Shown here: positions 1 to 5,478 of the stretch, in pieces
Layout: each line of letters begins with the position of its first letter
How positions within the stretch are numbered: position 1 is the stretch's first letter
NCBI GenBank assembly: GCA_937906765.1
Contig: CALCUV010000269.1
Span: forward strand, 1-7,240
Length of the DNA: 7,240 nucleotides
DNA from: an uncultured Prevotella sp.
GTDB taxonomy: Bacteria > Bacteroidota > Bacteroidia > Bacteroidales > Bacteroidaceae
Direction: 5' to 3'
Translations under genes and position numbers: made by a program
The notes under the pieces: model-generated
Databases searched by the model: none
Seen by the model: only the letters and a program-made list of their open reading frames with translations
Told to the model about the DNA's origin: nothing

Positions 1-1
1 T

Positions 2-1420
2 CACGCAAAGGGTCAACCAGTTCTTGTTGGTACAGTTAATATTGAAAAGAGTGAAAAACTCTCTCGACTTCTTAAAAAACGCGGCATTAAGCACGAAGTT
101 CTCAACGCTAAATTCCACGAAAAAGAAGCTGAAATTGTAGCTCAGGCTGGTAAATTTGGTGCAGTTACTATTGCTACTAATATGGCTGGTCGTGGTACCG
201 ACATTAAGTTGAGTGATGAAGTGAAAGCGGCAGGTGGTCTCGCCATTATCGGTACGGAGCGCCACGAAAGCCGACGTGTTGACCGCCAGCTCCGCGGTCG
301 TGCCGGTCGTCAGGGAGACCCCGGTTCGTCTATCTTCTTCGTGTCACTTGAAGACCAACTCATGCGTCTCAATGGCGGAGACAAGATTTCGAAGGTGATG
401 GATAAACTCGGCTTTAAGGAAGGCGAAGTGCTCGAATCCTCAATGGTGAACTCCAGCATCGAACGTGCGCAGAAGAAGGTGGAAGAAAATAACTTCGGCA
501 TCCGTAAGCGCCTCCTCGAATACGATGACGTGATGAACAAACAGCGTTCTGTTATCTACGAAAAGCGTCGTCACGCCCTCATGGGGGAACGTATTGGCAT
601 GGATATCTCAAACATGATTTGGGACCGCTGTATCTATATCATTGAAAAGAGTGCTGACTACGATGCCCTCCGAGATAGTTTCATCGAAATCATGGCTATG
701 GAAGCGCCTTTCACTGCTGAAGAGTTCGCTTCAATGAAGCAGGAAGACCTTTTCGAAAAGGCATTCGAGGCAGCTATGGCGAATTTCAAGCGTCGCACAG
801 ACCGCCTTGCGGAAATCGCAGTTCCTGTCATCAAGCAGGTGTATGAACAGCAAGCGCATGTCTATGAAAACATCCTCATCCCCATCACGGACGGCAAGCT
901 CGTTTACAACATTCGCACAAACCTCCAGAAGGCGTATGAGAGTGAAAGCAAGGAAGTGGTGAAAGACTTTGAAAAGGCCATCCTCCTCCACAACATCGAC
1001 GACGCTTGGAAAGAAAATCTCCGCGCTCTTGATGAACTCAAACACTCTGTGCACAACGCCAGCTACGAGCAGAAAGACCCCCTCCTTATCTTCAAACTCG
1101 AGAGTGTGAAGCTCTTTGACGACATGGTGAACAAGATTAACAACGCGACCGTAGCCACCTTGATGCGCGCACAAATCCCTGTGCAAGCACCACAACAGGT
1201 GCGCGAAGCAGCGCCTGAGCCTGAGCAACCCAAGCAAAAGTTGCAGGAGTCTCACGGTCCCGCTCAATCGCCCGAATCTTCCATGCAGCAGGCAGCAAAG
1301 CGCGACACACGCGAACGCGCTCCTCAGCCCATCGTGAAAGAACAACTTCCCGGTCGCAACGATCCCTGTCCTTGCGGAAGCGGAAAGAAGTTTAAGAACT
1401 GCCACGGCAAAGGTTTGTAA
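2..1420 (+). CDS. secA: Preprotein translocase ATPase SecA, C-terminal part (5' end outside window)
   Basis: SecA is the cytoplasmic ATPase that drives unfolded preproteins through SecYEG. The reading frame is open from base 2 with no start in view, so this is a 3' fragment of about 472 codons. Visible in order: the end of nucleotide-binding domain 2 with the DEAD-like motifs [12 protein letters not shown] (about 179-211) and [13 protein letters not shown] (about 287-325); the helical wing and scaffold region, including [20 protein letters not shown] near 980-1040; a Q/P/E-rich linker from about 1185 to 1345; and a SEC-C zinc tail [13 protein letters not shown] (1367-1405), the SecB/ribosome-binding tail known in many SecA proteins. 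The internal ATG at 182 lies inside the helicase core and is not the true start. The first ~200 bases use more AT-ending codons than the rest. Identification is very secure; a bidirectional terminator follows. Confidence 0.98.
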   Translation, partial: HAKGQPVLVGTVNIEKSEKLSRLLKKRGIKHEVLNAKFHEKEAEIVAQAGKFGAVTIATNMAGRGTDIKLSDEVKAAGGLAIIGTERHESRRVDRQLRGRAGRQGDPGSSIFFVSLEDQLMRLNGGDKISKVMDKLGFKEGEVLESSMVNSSIERAQKKVEENNFGIRKRLLEYDDVMNKQRSVIYEKRRHALMGERIGMDISNMIWDRCIYIIEKSADYDALRDSFIEIMAMEAPFTAEEFASMKQEDLFEKAFEAAMANFKRRTDRLAEIAVPVIKQVYEQQAHVYENILIPITDGKLVYNIRTNLQKAYESESKEVVKDFEKAILLHNIDDAWKENLRALDELKHSVHNASYEQKDPLLIFKLESVKLFDDMVNKINNATVATLMRAQIPVQAPQQVREAAPEPEQPKQKLQESHGPAQSPESSMQQAAKRDTRERAPQPIVKEQLPGRNDPCPCGSGKKFKNCHGKGL

Positions 1421-1427
1421 ATAACAC

Positions 1428-1467
1428 AAAAAAGCAAGTTACCCACACCCGAGTAACTTGCTTTTTT
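1428..1467. terminator. Bidirectional rho-independent terminator between secA and tatC
   Basis: Arms 1428-1442 and 1453-1467 are perfect 15-bp complements around a 10-base loop (1443-1452). The outer pairs are an A run on the left and a T run on the right, so the transcript of either strand ends the hairpin with a U run. It starts 8 bases after the secA stop and also lies downstream of the convergent tatC gene, which fits service to both. Confidence 0.9.
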
Positions 1468-1500
1468 TGTTGAGATATAGGGAAAATTTAGTCTCAATAA

Positions 1501-1569
1501 GTAACAATTCTTTGAGATATTGTAACGATTCTTTGAGATATAGTTGCGATTCTTTGAGATATAGTAACA
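1501..1569. repeat. Tandem 21-bp repeat, three units plus a partial fourth
   Basis: Units begin at 1501, 1522 and 1543, each of the form GTAAC-RATTCTTTGAGATAT-W with a few changes; GTAACA at 1564-1569 begins a fourth. A looser copy of the TTGAGATATAG core sits at 1470-1480 beside the terminator. The period is exactly 21 bp, so the - strand can be read as heptapeptide repeats (YISKNRN-like), but no gene is supported there. The array fills most of the gap between terminator and tatC. Confidence 0.85.
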
Positions 1570-1595
1570 AGAAATAGCATTTTGCACCCACCGCA

Positions 1596-1631
1596 CTTAC
1601 TTATTCACGCGCAACGCTTACTTATTCACGC
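1596..1631. repeat. 15-bp direct repeat overlapping the tatC stop codon
   Basis: CTTACTTATTCACGC occurs at 1596-1610 and again at 1617-1631, a 21-bp spacing. The second copy contains the tatC stop (TGA, complement of 1626-1628) and part of its last sense codon. It looks like a small tandem duplication of the gene's tail into the downstream gap. Confidence 0.8.
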
Positions 1632-2429
1632 TTCAATTTGACTTTTAACTTCATTACTGCTTACCACAAGAATGCTCACTTCAAAGAGCAGCCACATGGG
1701 GATTGCCACAAGGAAGAGCGTAAAGGCATCTGCCGTGGGGGTGATTATTGCGGCAAGAACGAGCAGTGACACAATCACGTGTCGGCGATACTTGCGCATC
1801 ATCCCCGCACGGAGAAGTCCGACACCAGCAAGCAAACGGCAAATTACGGGTATTTCAAACACAACGCCCATTGACAAACCCAGCATAAGGAGGGTTTCTA
1901 AGTAGGAAGAAAGGGTTACGGTGTTGGCCACAACGTCACTCACTTGATACGTTCCCAAGAAGCGGAACGTCAAGGGGAAGATTAAGAAATAAGTGAGCAG
2001 TAACCCCAGCATGAACATGAAATACCCGCTTACGACCAAGCGAATGCCCAAGCGGCGTTCGTGAGTGTAAAGCGCGGGAGAGACAAAGTGGAACAACAGA
2101 TAGATAATGTAAGGCAAGGCCATGAGAAACCCTACGGAGAAAGCCGCTTTCAAGTGGAGCATAAACTGTTGTGCAAGTCCCGTATTGATTAACTGCACGT
2201 CTAAAGGCTGTAAGGGCGCTGCCGAACCCGAAGTTACGTAGGCCGCCAGCTGTTCCAACAGGCGGTAAGTGACGAAGTTGTCGGAACAAGGCGCAAGCAA
2301 CACGTCGAACAATTCGGTCTTAAAGCAGAAGGTCGCAATGGAGCAAACCACTACGACTATTGCGCTCTTGACGATGCTACTTCGCAAAGCGTCAAGGTGT
2401 TCCCAAAAGGATTGAGGGGCAGAGGGCAC
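1626..2429 (-). CDS. tatC: Twin-arginine translocase subunit TatC
   Basis: TatC is the polytopic inner-membrane receptor that binds RR signal peptides and assembles with TatA to export folded proteins. The 267-residue product has the family hallmarks: N-terminal FWEHLDALRSSI (8-19, with the conserved Glu at 10), HFVSPALYTHERR in the first periplasmic loop region (114-126, conserved Glu at 124), YFLIFP (147-152), FEIPVI (191-196) and C-terminal RKYRRHVIV...ITP...AIPMWLLFE (212-250). About six membrane segments are visible, as expected. The start is GTG at 2427-2429: the in-frame codons just upstream run into the TGA of tatA, and starting here puts the FWEHLD motif at the usual distance from the N-terminus. 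No clear Shine-Dalgarno is seen. Only 9 bases separate it from tatA, so coupled translation is likely. Confidence 0.96.
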   Translation of the reverse strand: MPSAPQSFWEHLDALRSSIVKSAIVVVVCSIATFCFKTELFDVLLAPCSDNFVTYRLLEQLAAYVTSGSAAPLQPLDVQLINTGLAQQFMLHLKAAFSVGFLMALPYIIYLLFHFVSPALYTHERRLGIRLVVSGYFMFMLGLLLTYFLIFPLTFRFLGTYQVSDVVANTVTLSSYLETLLMLGLSMGVVFEIPVICRLLAGVGLLRAGMMRKYRRHVIVSLLVLAAIITPTADAFTLFLVAIPMWLLFEVSILVVSSNEVKSQIEA

Positions 2430-2438
2430 GACGGGAGA

Positions 2439-2606
2439 TCATTTCTTCGTTTCGTCGTTCTCAGACTCTTTACCGTTCATGCCGTCCTTAAAACTGCGGA
2501 CGCCTTTGCCGAGTCCCTTCATGAGTTCGGGAATTTTCTTACCACCAAAGAAGAGCAACACTACGAGAGCTATGATTACGATTTCTTGAAAACCAATTCC
2601 AAACAT
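2439..2606 (-). CDS. tatA: Twin-arginine translocase pore subunit TatA (short, 55 residues)
   Basis: TatA oligomerises at TatC to form the passage for folded substrates. Translation from the ATG at 2604-2606 gives [16 protein letters not shown]..., a single membrane helix (about 6-20), the hinge [10 protein letters not shown] (19-28), an amphipathic helix (about 26-44) and a short charged tail ending in KK. This is the classic TatA/TatE architecture; at 55 residues it is shorter than the usual 60-90. Glu8 after the N-terminal MFGIGFQ is a TatB-like feature often present where one TatA does both jobs, in line with no tatB in view. It sits 9 bases upstream of tatC in the same reading frame. No clear promoter was found in the repeat-filled 169 bp before it. 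Confidence 0.95.
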   Translation of the reverse strand: MFGIGFQEIVIIALVVLLFFGGKKIPELMKGLGKGVRSFKDGMNGKESENDETKK

Positions 2607-2615
2607 AAGTATAAA

Positions 2616-2775
2616 GTTTTGAGGTTTGAGTTATGAGATTATGAGGGGTTAGGTTGTGAGGTTTTAAGGTTATGAGGGATGGAGGTTTTAGGGTTATAAA
2701 GTTTTCATGTAGGGACTTCATCCTCCGCAGGATGCTTATCCCCTTAAAGCAAAGCGACCTTAAAACCTCAAAACC
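2616..2775. repeat. Inverted-repeat element of GAGGTTTTAAGG-type words between the ECF-S-like gene and tatA
   Basis: The left part (2616-2697) is a run of degenerate words such as GAGGTTTTAAGGTTATGAG. The right part (2757-2775) carries the opposite orientation. Perfect complements include 2657-2670 with 2757-2770 (14 bp) and 2616-2627 with 2763-2774 (12 bp). Between them is a hairpin CATCCT-CCGC-AGGATG (2719-2734). The element fills almost the whole gap, from directly after the upstream stop codon to about 10 bases before tatA. Related sequence occurs at 5307-5476. A folded transcript could affect tatAC expression (inference). Confidence 0.75.
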
Positions 2776-3255
2776 TTACTTCAACATTTTTACTACAGCA
2801 ATTTGCAATGCCAAACCAGGCAAGCAGAACCACAAGGTAGTTGCGCTTGAAAGCAACAACCATTCTGCTAAAGCGCCAAGAAGCTGTGCACCAACAATAA
2901 ATAACACTGCCGTCAACAAGGGTTTACGAACTTTGCCCATCAGTGCCCAACTCACGCCAAGGGCAAACACTACCGACTTGAGGAGTACGACAGGGAGCAT
3001 CGCAACGGAAGGCATGGCAAATAGGAAAGTGTTGATGAGCGGACTCACGAATGCCGTGAGTAGCGCTACTCTCCAACCCCATCGGCAAGCAGCAACAATC
3101 GTAAAAAGGTAAATAGGTTGGAAAAGCAATCCTCCTTGAGGCACAAGGTGGCATAACTGAGGGAGCACAACATTACCCGCCGTGAAAAGCAGGGCAAAGA
3201 GATACGTGCGCAGGTTGCTCAACGTGAGCAAAGATGCTTGATATTGATATTTCAT
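2776..3255 (-). CDS. ECF transporter S component-like integral membrane protein
   Basis: A 159-residue, very hydrophobic protein with about six membrane segments (roughly 16-34, 43-57, 62-80, 85-105, 112-132, 138-157), the size and topology of substrate-binding S subunits of energy-coupling-factor vitamin importers. Stretches such as GNVVLPQLCHLVPQGG (27-42) and FAMPSVAMLPVVLLKS (79-94) resemble Bacteroidales proteins usually annotated as ECF transporter S component; this is from memory of the family, not a search. No EcfA1, EcfA2 or EcfT is present, so it would have to share an energising module encoded elsewhere (group II type). The ligand cannot be told. The start at 3253-3255 gives a short polar N-terminus before the first helix. 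It lies between the DUF1893 gene (187-bp gap) and tatA (169-bp gap); a functional link to Tat is not evident. Confidence 0.7.
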   Translation of the reverse strand: MKYQYQASLLTLSNLRTYLFALLFTAGNVVLPQLCHLVPQGGLLFQPIYLFTIVAACRWGWRVALLTAFVSPLINTFLFAMPSVAMLPVVLLKSVVFALGVSWALMGKVRKPLLTAVLFIVGAQLLGALAEWLLLSSATTLWFCLPGLALQIAVVKMLK

Positions 3256-3442
3256 AAACTACTGATTTCTATCGCTATTAGAAGCTGCAAAAACAATACC
3301 TTAAAGACGAGCCACAAAGACTCAAATTCAAAAATTACTTTGAGACTTCGGGCGCCCAATTAGGCACTTTGTTTTTGCTCCTTCTATTTTTGTTTTTTTG
3401 AAGTGCTTTAAAACTTCATCCATTCACTATTTTGGGGAGCGT

Positions 3443-3859
3443 TCAGATTAGATTTTGTTGTTCTAAAAAACTGCGAATCTCCTCAACCATTTCATTAAGG
3501 TCGGTGAGGAGTAAGCACCGCTTTTCTACGGGACACATGTCCGTCCCTGCTCGGTTCTTAATGTTCGCCACCCGGGTCAGAAACGTGACGTCAACGCCGT
3601 TTGTACGCAACAACTCTAATGCCGGAGCGCTGATTACGTCGGCATATACTCGCGTTACTCCTCCTTTTATCATTAACACTGCTGCCCCTTTGCCTATAAC
3701 CTTATCTGCAAGTTCACTATCGCGAAGAAACGCGGCGTCGTGCACAAGCAGTTCATACAAATCTACGACCCCGCGGCGCGCAAACTCACGCACTTCCCCA
3801 CCCTTGCGGATGACGCAAGAGAAGTTGCCTTGGTGAAGATGGGTGATGAGGTTTTGCAT
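3443..3859 (-). CDS. DUF1893 / TM1506-like protein (cytidine deaminase-like fold)
   Basis: A soluble 138-residue protein matching the DUF1893 pattern: N-terminal HQGNFSCVIRKGGEVREF (9-26), RRGVVDLYELL (28-38), the conserved ADKVIGKGAAVLMIKGG (51-67), VYADVISAPALELLR (71-85) and a cysteine pair in MCPVEKRC (108-115). The founding structure, Thermotoga TM1506, has a cytidine deaminase-like fold, but I know of no established reaction. Its CPxExxC segment recalls the zinc-binding half of deaminases, while the usual (H/C)AE motif is not seen, so deaminase activity should not be assumed. No signal peptide, hence cytoplasmic. The ATG at 3857-3859 is preceded by a pyrimidine-rich stretch with no Shine-Dalgarno. 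It follows the aldo/keto reductase gene by 78 bp, so co-transcription is likely. Confidence 0.85.
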   Translation of the reverse strand: MQNLITHLHQGNFSCVIRKGGEVREFARRGVVDLYELLVHDAAFLRDSELADKVIGKGAAVLMIKGGVTRVYADVISAPALELLRTNGVDVTFLTRVANIKNRAGTDMCPVEKRCLLLTDLNEMVEEIRSFLEQQNLI

Positions 3860-3871
3860 GGGGGGAAAGGG

Positions 3872-3919
3872 GAACGGTTAACGATGAACGGTTAAAGGGG
3901 GAATGGTTAAAGGGGAAAC
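3872..3919. repeat. Short direct repeats (GAACGGTTAA-type) in the gap before the DUF1893 gene
   Basis: GAACGGTTAA occurs at 3872-3881 and 3886-3895 and GAATGGTTAA at 3901-3910, separated by 14 and 15 bases and interleaved with AAAGGGG runs. The 13-mer GGTTAAAGGGGAA at 3905-3917 recurs at 5367-5379 in another gap. The repeats occupy most of the 78 bp between the aldo/keto reductase stop and the DUF1893 start. No function is evident. Confidence 0.7.
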
Positions 3920-3937
3920 TTCATCCGCAGTGCTCTA

Positions 3938-5302
3938 TCAAAGCGTGTTTTGCTTGAGTTTTTCAACAAACTCATCGATACGGCGGAGCTCGCGAGGAAT
4001 CTTGATGTTCTGCGGACAGTGTTTGTTACATTTACCACAACCTATGCAGTGATCAGCTTGGCGTAATTTTTCAACAGCTCGGTCATAGCCCACCAAGAAA
4101 GCACGGCGCGCCTCCTTGTAATTCGCGTCCTGACTGCTTTCTGACACATTGCCCTCATTCACACACTTGTTGTAATACATGAACAACGAAGGGATGTCAA
4201 TGCCATAGGGACAGGGCATGCAGTATGCGCAATAATTGCAAGGAATTGTGGGATACTGCTCCATGAGTTTCGCGGCGTGGAACAGGAATTCGTTTTCCTC
4301 CTCCGTCAGAGGTTGAAGCGGAGCAAACGAACGGATGTTGTCTTCCAAATGTTCCTTATAGGTCATACCGCTTAAGACAGTCATCACGCCCTTTGGCGTA
4401 CCTGCAAAGCGGAAAGCCCATGAAGCCACGCTGCGTTCAGGGTCTTTTTGCTTCAAAAGGGCAACCACATGGTCGGGCACCTTTGAGAGGCGTCCGCCAA
4501 GCAGAGGTTCCATAATCTGAACGGGGATATTGCGCTTTTCAAGTTCCTCATAGAGATACTTTGCTCCGATGCCGCTACCCTTAGCAATATGCCAGTCCAC
4601 ATAGTTCATCTGTATGAGCACAAAGTCCCAATGATACTTGTCATGAAGTGCGAGCATCTCGTCAAAAACTTCCTTAGAACCGTGAAACGACCAACCTAAA
4701 TGGCGAATACGTCCGGCTTTGCGTTCTTCAACAAGGAAATCCAAAATTCCGTTGTCCACATAGCGACTACGGAACGCCTCCATGCCGCCACCACCTATGG
4801 AGTGGAGCAAATAGTAATCGATATAGTCCACCTGAAGGTCCTTAAACGACTGATAATACATCGCCAAGGAATTTTCACGTGAATAATCCGAGAAGTTTGA
4901 CAACTTCGTAGAGATGTAGAACGACTCACGGGGGTGGCGCTTCAAGGCATTACCCGTAGCCTTTTCCGACCATCCCTGAACATATACGGGAGAGGTGTCA
5001 AAGTAATTCACCCCGTGGGCAATGGCATAATCTACGAGTTCGTTGACAGCGTCTTGGTCAATCATGTTTCCCTCACCATTGGGATTGGGAATCGTTGGCC
5101 AACGCATACATCCGTAACCCAGGAGCGAGGGTCGGTCATTGCCCAGACTGGGAAACGTTCTGCACGTCATCTTATCCGTAGGAACGGGACCCAATTCTTT
5201 ACTCGTGAGTTCCGCTCCCTTATTGGGTGCACAACCATACAATCCGGCGGTTGTAACTGCCGAAGTGATACCTACTATTTTGAGAAATTCGCGTCTGTCC
5301 AT
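3938..5302 (-). CDS. Tat-exported aldo/keto reductase with two C-terminal [4Fe-4S] motifs
   Basis: A 454-residue protein in three parts. The N-terminus MDRREFLKIVGITSA is a textbook twin-arginine signal, and the hydrophobic stretch ends in LYGC (21-24), a plausible lipobox, suggesting an exported, possibly lipid-anchored protein. Residues about 45-325 are an aldo/keto reductase barrel with the catalytic tetrad visible: Asp102 and Tyr107 in FDTSPVY, Lys133 in STKL, His167 in LLHS. The tail carries C355-x2-C358-x2-C361-x2-C364-P and C419-x2-C422-x2-C425-x3-C429-P, two [4Fe-4S]-type motifs, as in known Fe-S aldo/keto reductase fusions. Fe-S insertion happens in the cytoplasm, which explains the Tat route. 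The substrate is unknown, and how an exported enzyme of a NAD(P)H-using family obtains electrons is an open question; its neighbour encodes a Fe-S electron-transfer protein. The chosen ATG gives the intact RR signal. Confidence 0.93.
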   Translation of the reverse strand: MDRREFLKIVGITSAVTTAGLYGCAPNKGAELTSKELGPVPTDKMTCRTFPSLGNDRPSLLGYGCMRWPTIPNPNGEGNMIDQDAVNELVDYAIAHGVNYFDTSPVYVQGWSEKATGNALKRHPRESFYISTKLSNFSDYSRENSLAMYYQSFKDLQVDYIDYYLLHSIGGGGMEAFRSRYVDNGILDFLVEERKAGRIRHLGWSFHGSKEVFDEMLALHDKYHWDFVLIQMNYVDWHIAKGSGIGAKYLYEELEKRNIPVQIMEPLLGGRLSKVPDHVVALLKQKDPERSVASWAFRFAGTPKGVMTVLSGMTYKEHLEDNIRSFAPLQPLTEEENEFLFHAAKLMEQYPTIPCNYCAYCMPCPYGIDIPSLFMYYNKCVNEGNVSESSQDANYKEARRAFLVGYDRAVEKLRQADHCIGCGKCNKHCPQNIKIPRELRRIDEFVEKLKQNTL

Positions 5303-5306
5303 AAGA

Positions 5307-5476
5307 TGAGGTTTTAAGGTTTTGAGGTTATGAGGTTATAAGGTAGTTAGATGATGAGGGTGTTAAGGTTAAAGGGGAAGAATGTCTAAAGAATCATTAG
5401 GACAATATAAGTCCTTGTGGTTTAAGAGTGCCACAACCTTATAACCTCATAACCTTACAACCTCATAACCTCAAAC
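5307..5476. repeat. Inverted-repeat element with 20-bp perfect arms between the NapH-NapG-like gene and the aldo/keto reductase gene
   Basis: Words of the GAGGTTATGAGGTTATAAGG type run from 5307 to about 5345, and the complementary orientation from about 5433 to 5476. Segments 5325-5344 and 5436-5455 are exact reverse complements over 20 bp, with 91 bases between. The middle holds a smaller hairpin, AGGAC (5399-5403) with GTCCT (5411-5415). The element fills nearly the whole 176-bp gap and resembles that at 2616-2775 in word content and layout. It would fold in the transcript just 5' of the reductase start, and could be a processing or stability element (inference). Confidence 0.8.
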
Positions 5477-5478
5477 AG

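Noticed and set aside
731..1429. Long - strand open frame antisense to secA
   Set aside because: Shadow of the biased codon use in secA; the + strand product is unmistakable.
1501..1569. CRISPR array
   Set aside because: The 21-bp units are directly abutting with no spacers, and no cas genes are in view.
1324..1596. - strand open frame with heptapeptide repeats across the secA tail, terminator and 21-bp array
   Set aside because: It overlaps the conserved SEC-C coding region antisense and runs through a strong terminator; the repeat peptide follows from the 21-bp DNA period.
2397..2636. + strand open frame antisense to tatA and the tatC start
   Set aside because: No family resemblance, and the opposite strand carries a convincing tatA.
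2607..2775. A tatB gene between tatA and its upstream neighbour
   Set aside because: The gap is filled by low-complexity inverted repeats and has no reading frame with a TatB-like helix.
3393..3418. Hairpin TGAAGT/ACTTCA with a T run as a terminator after the DUF1893 gene
   Set aside because: On the - strand the stem is followed by an A run, not a U run, and on the + strand the T run precedes the stem; the 6-bp stem is also weak.
4934..5317. + strand open frame antisense to the aldo/keto reductase N-terminus
   Set aside because: It is opposite the Tat signal and catalytic Asp/Tyr region of a clear gene and shows no recognisable domain.
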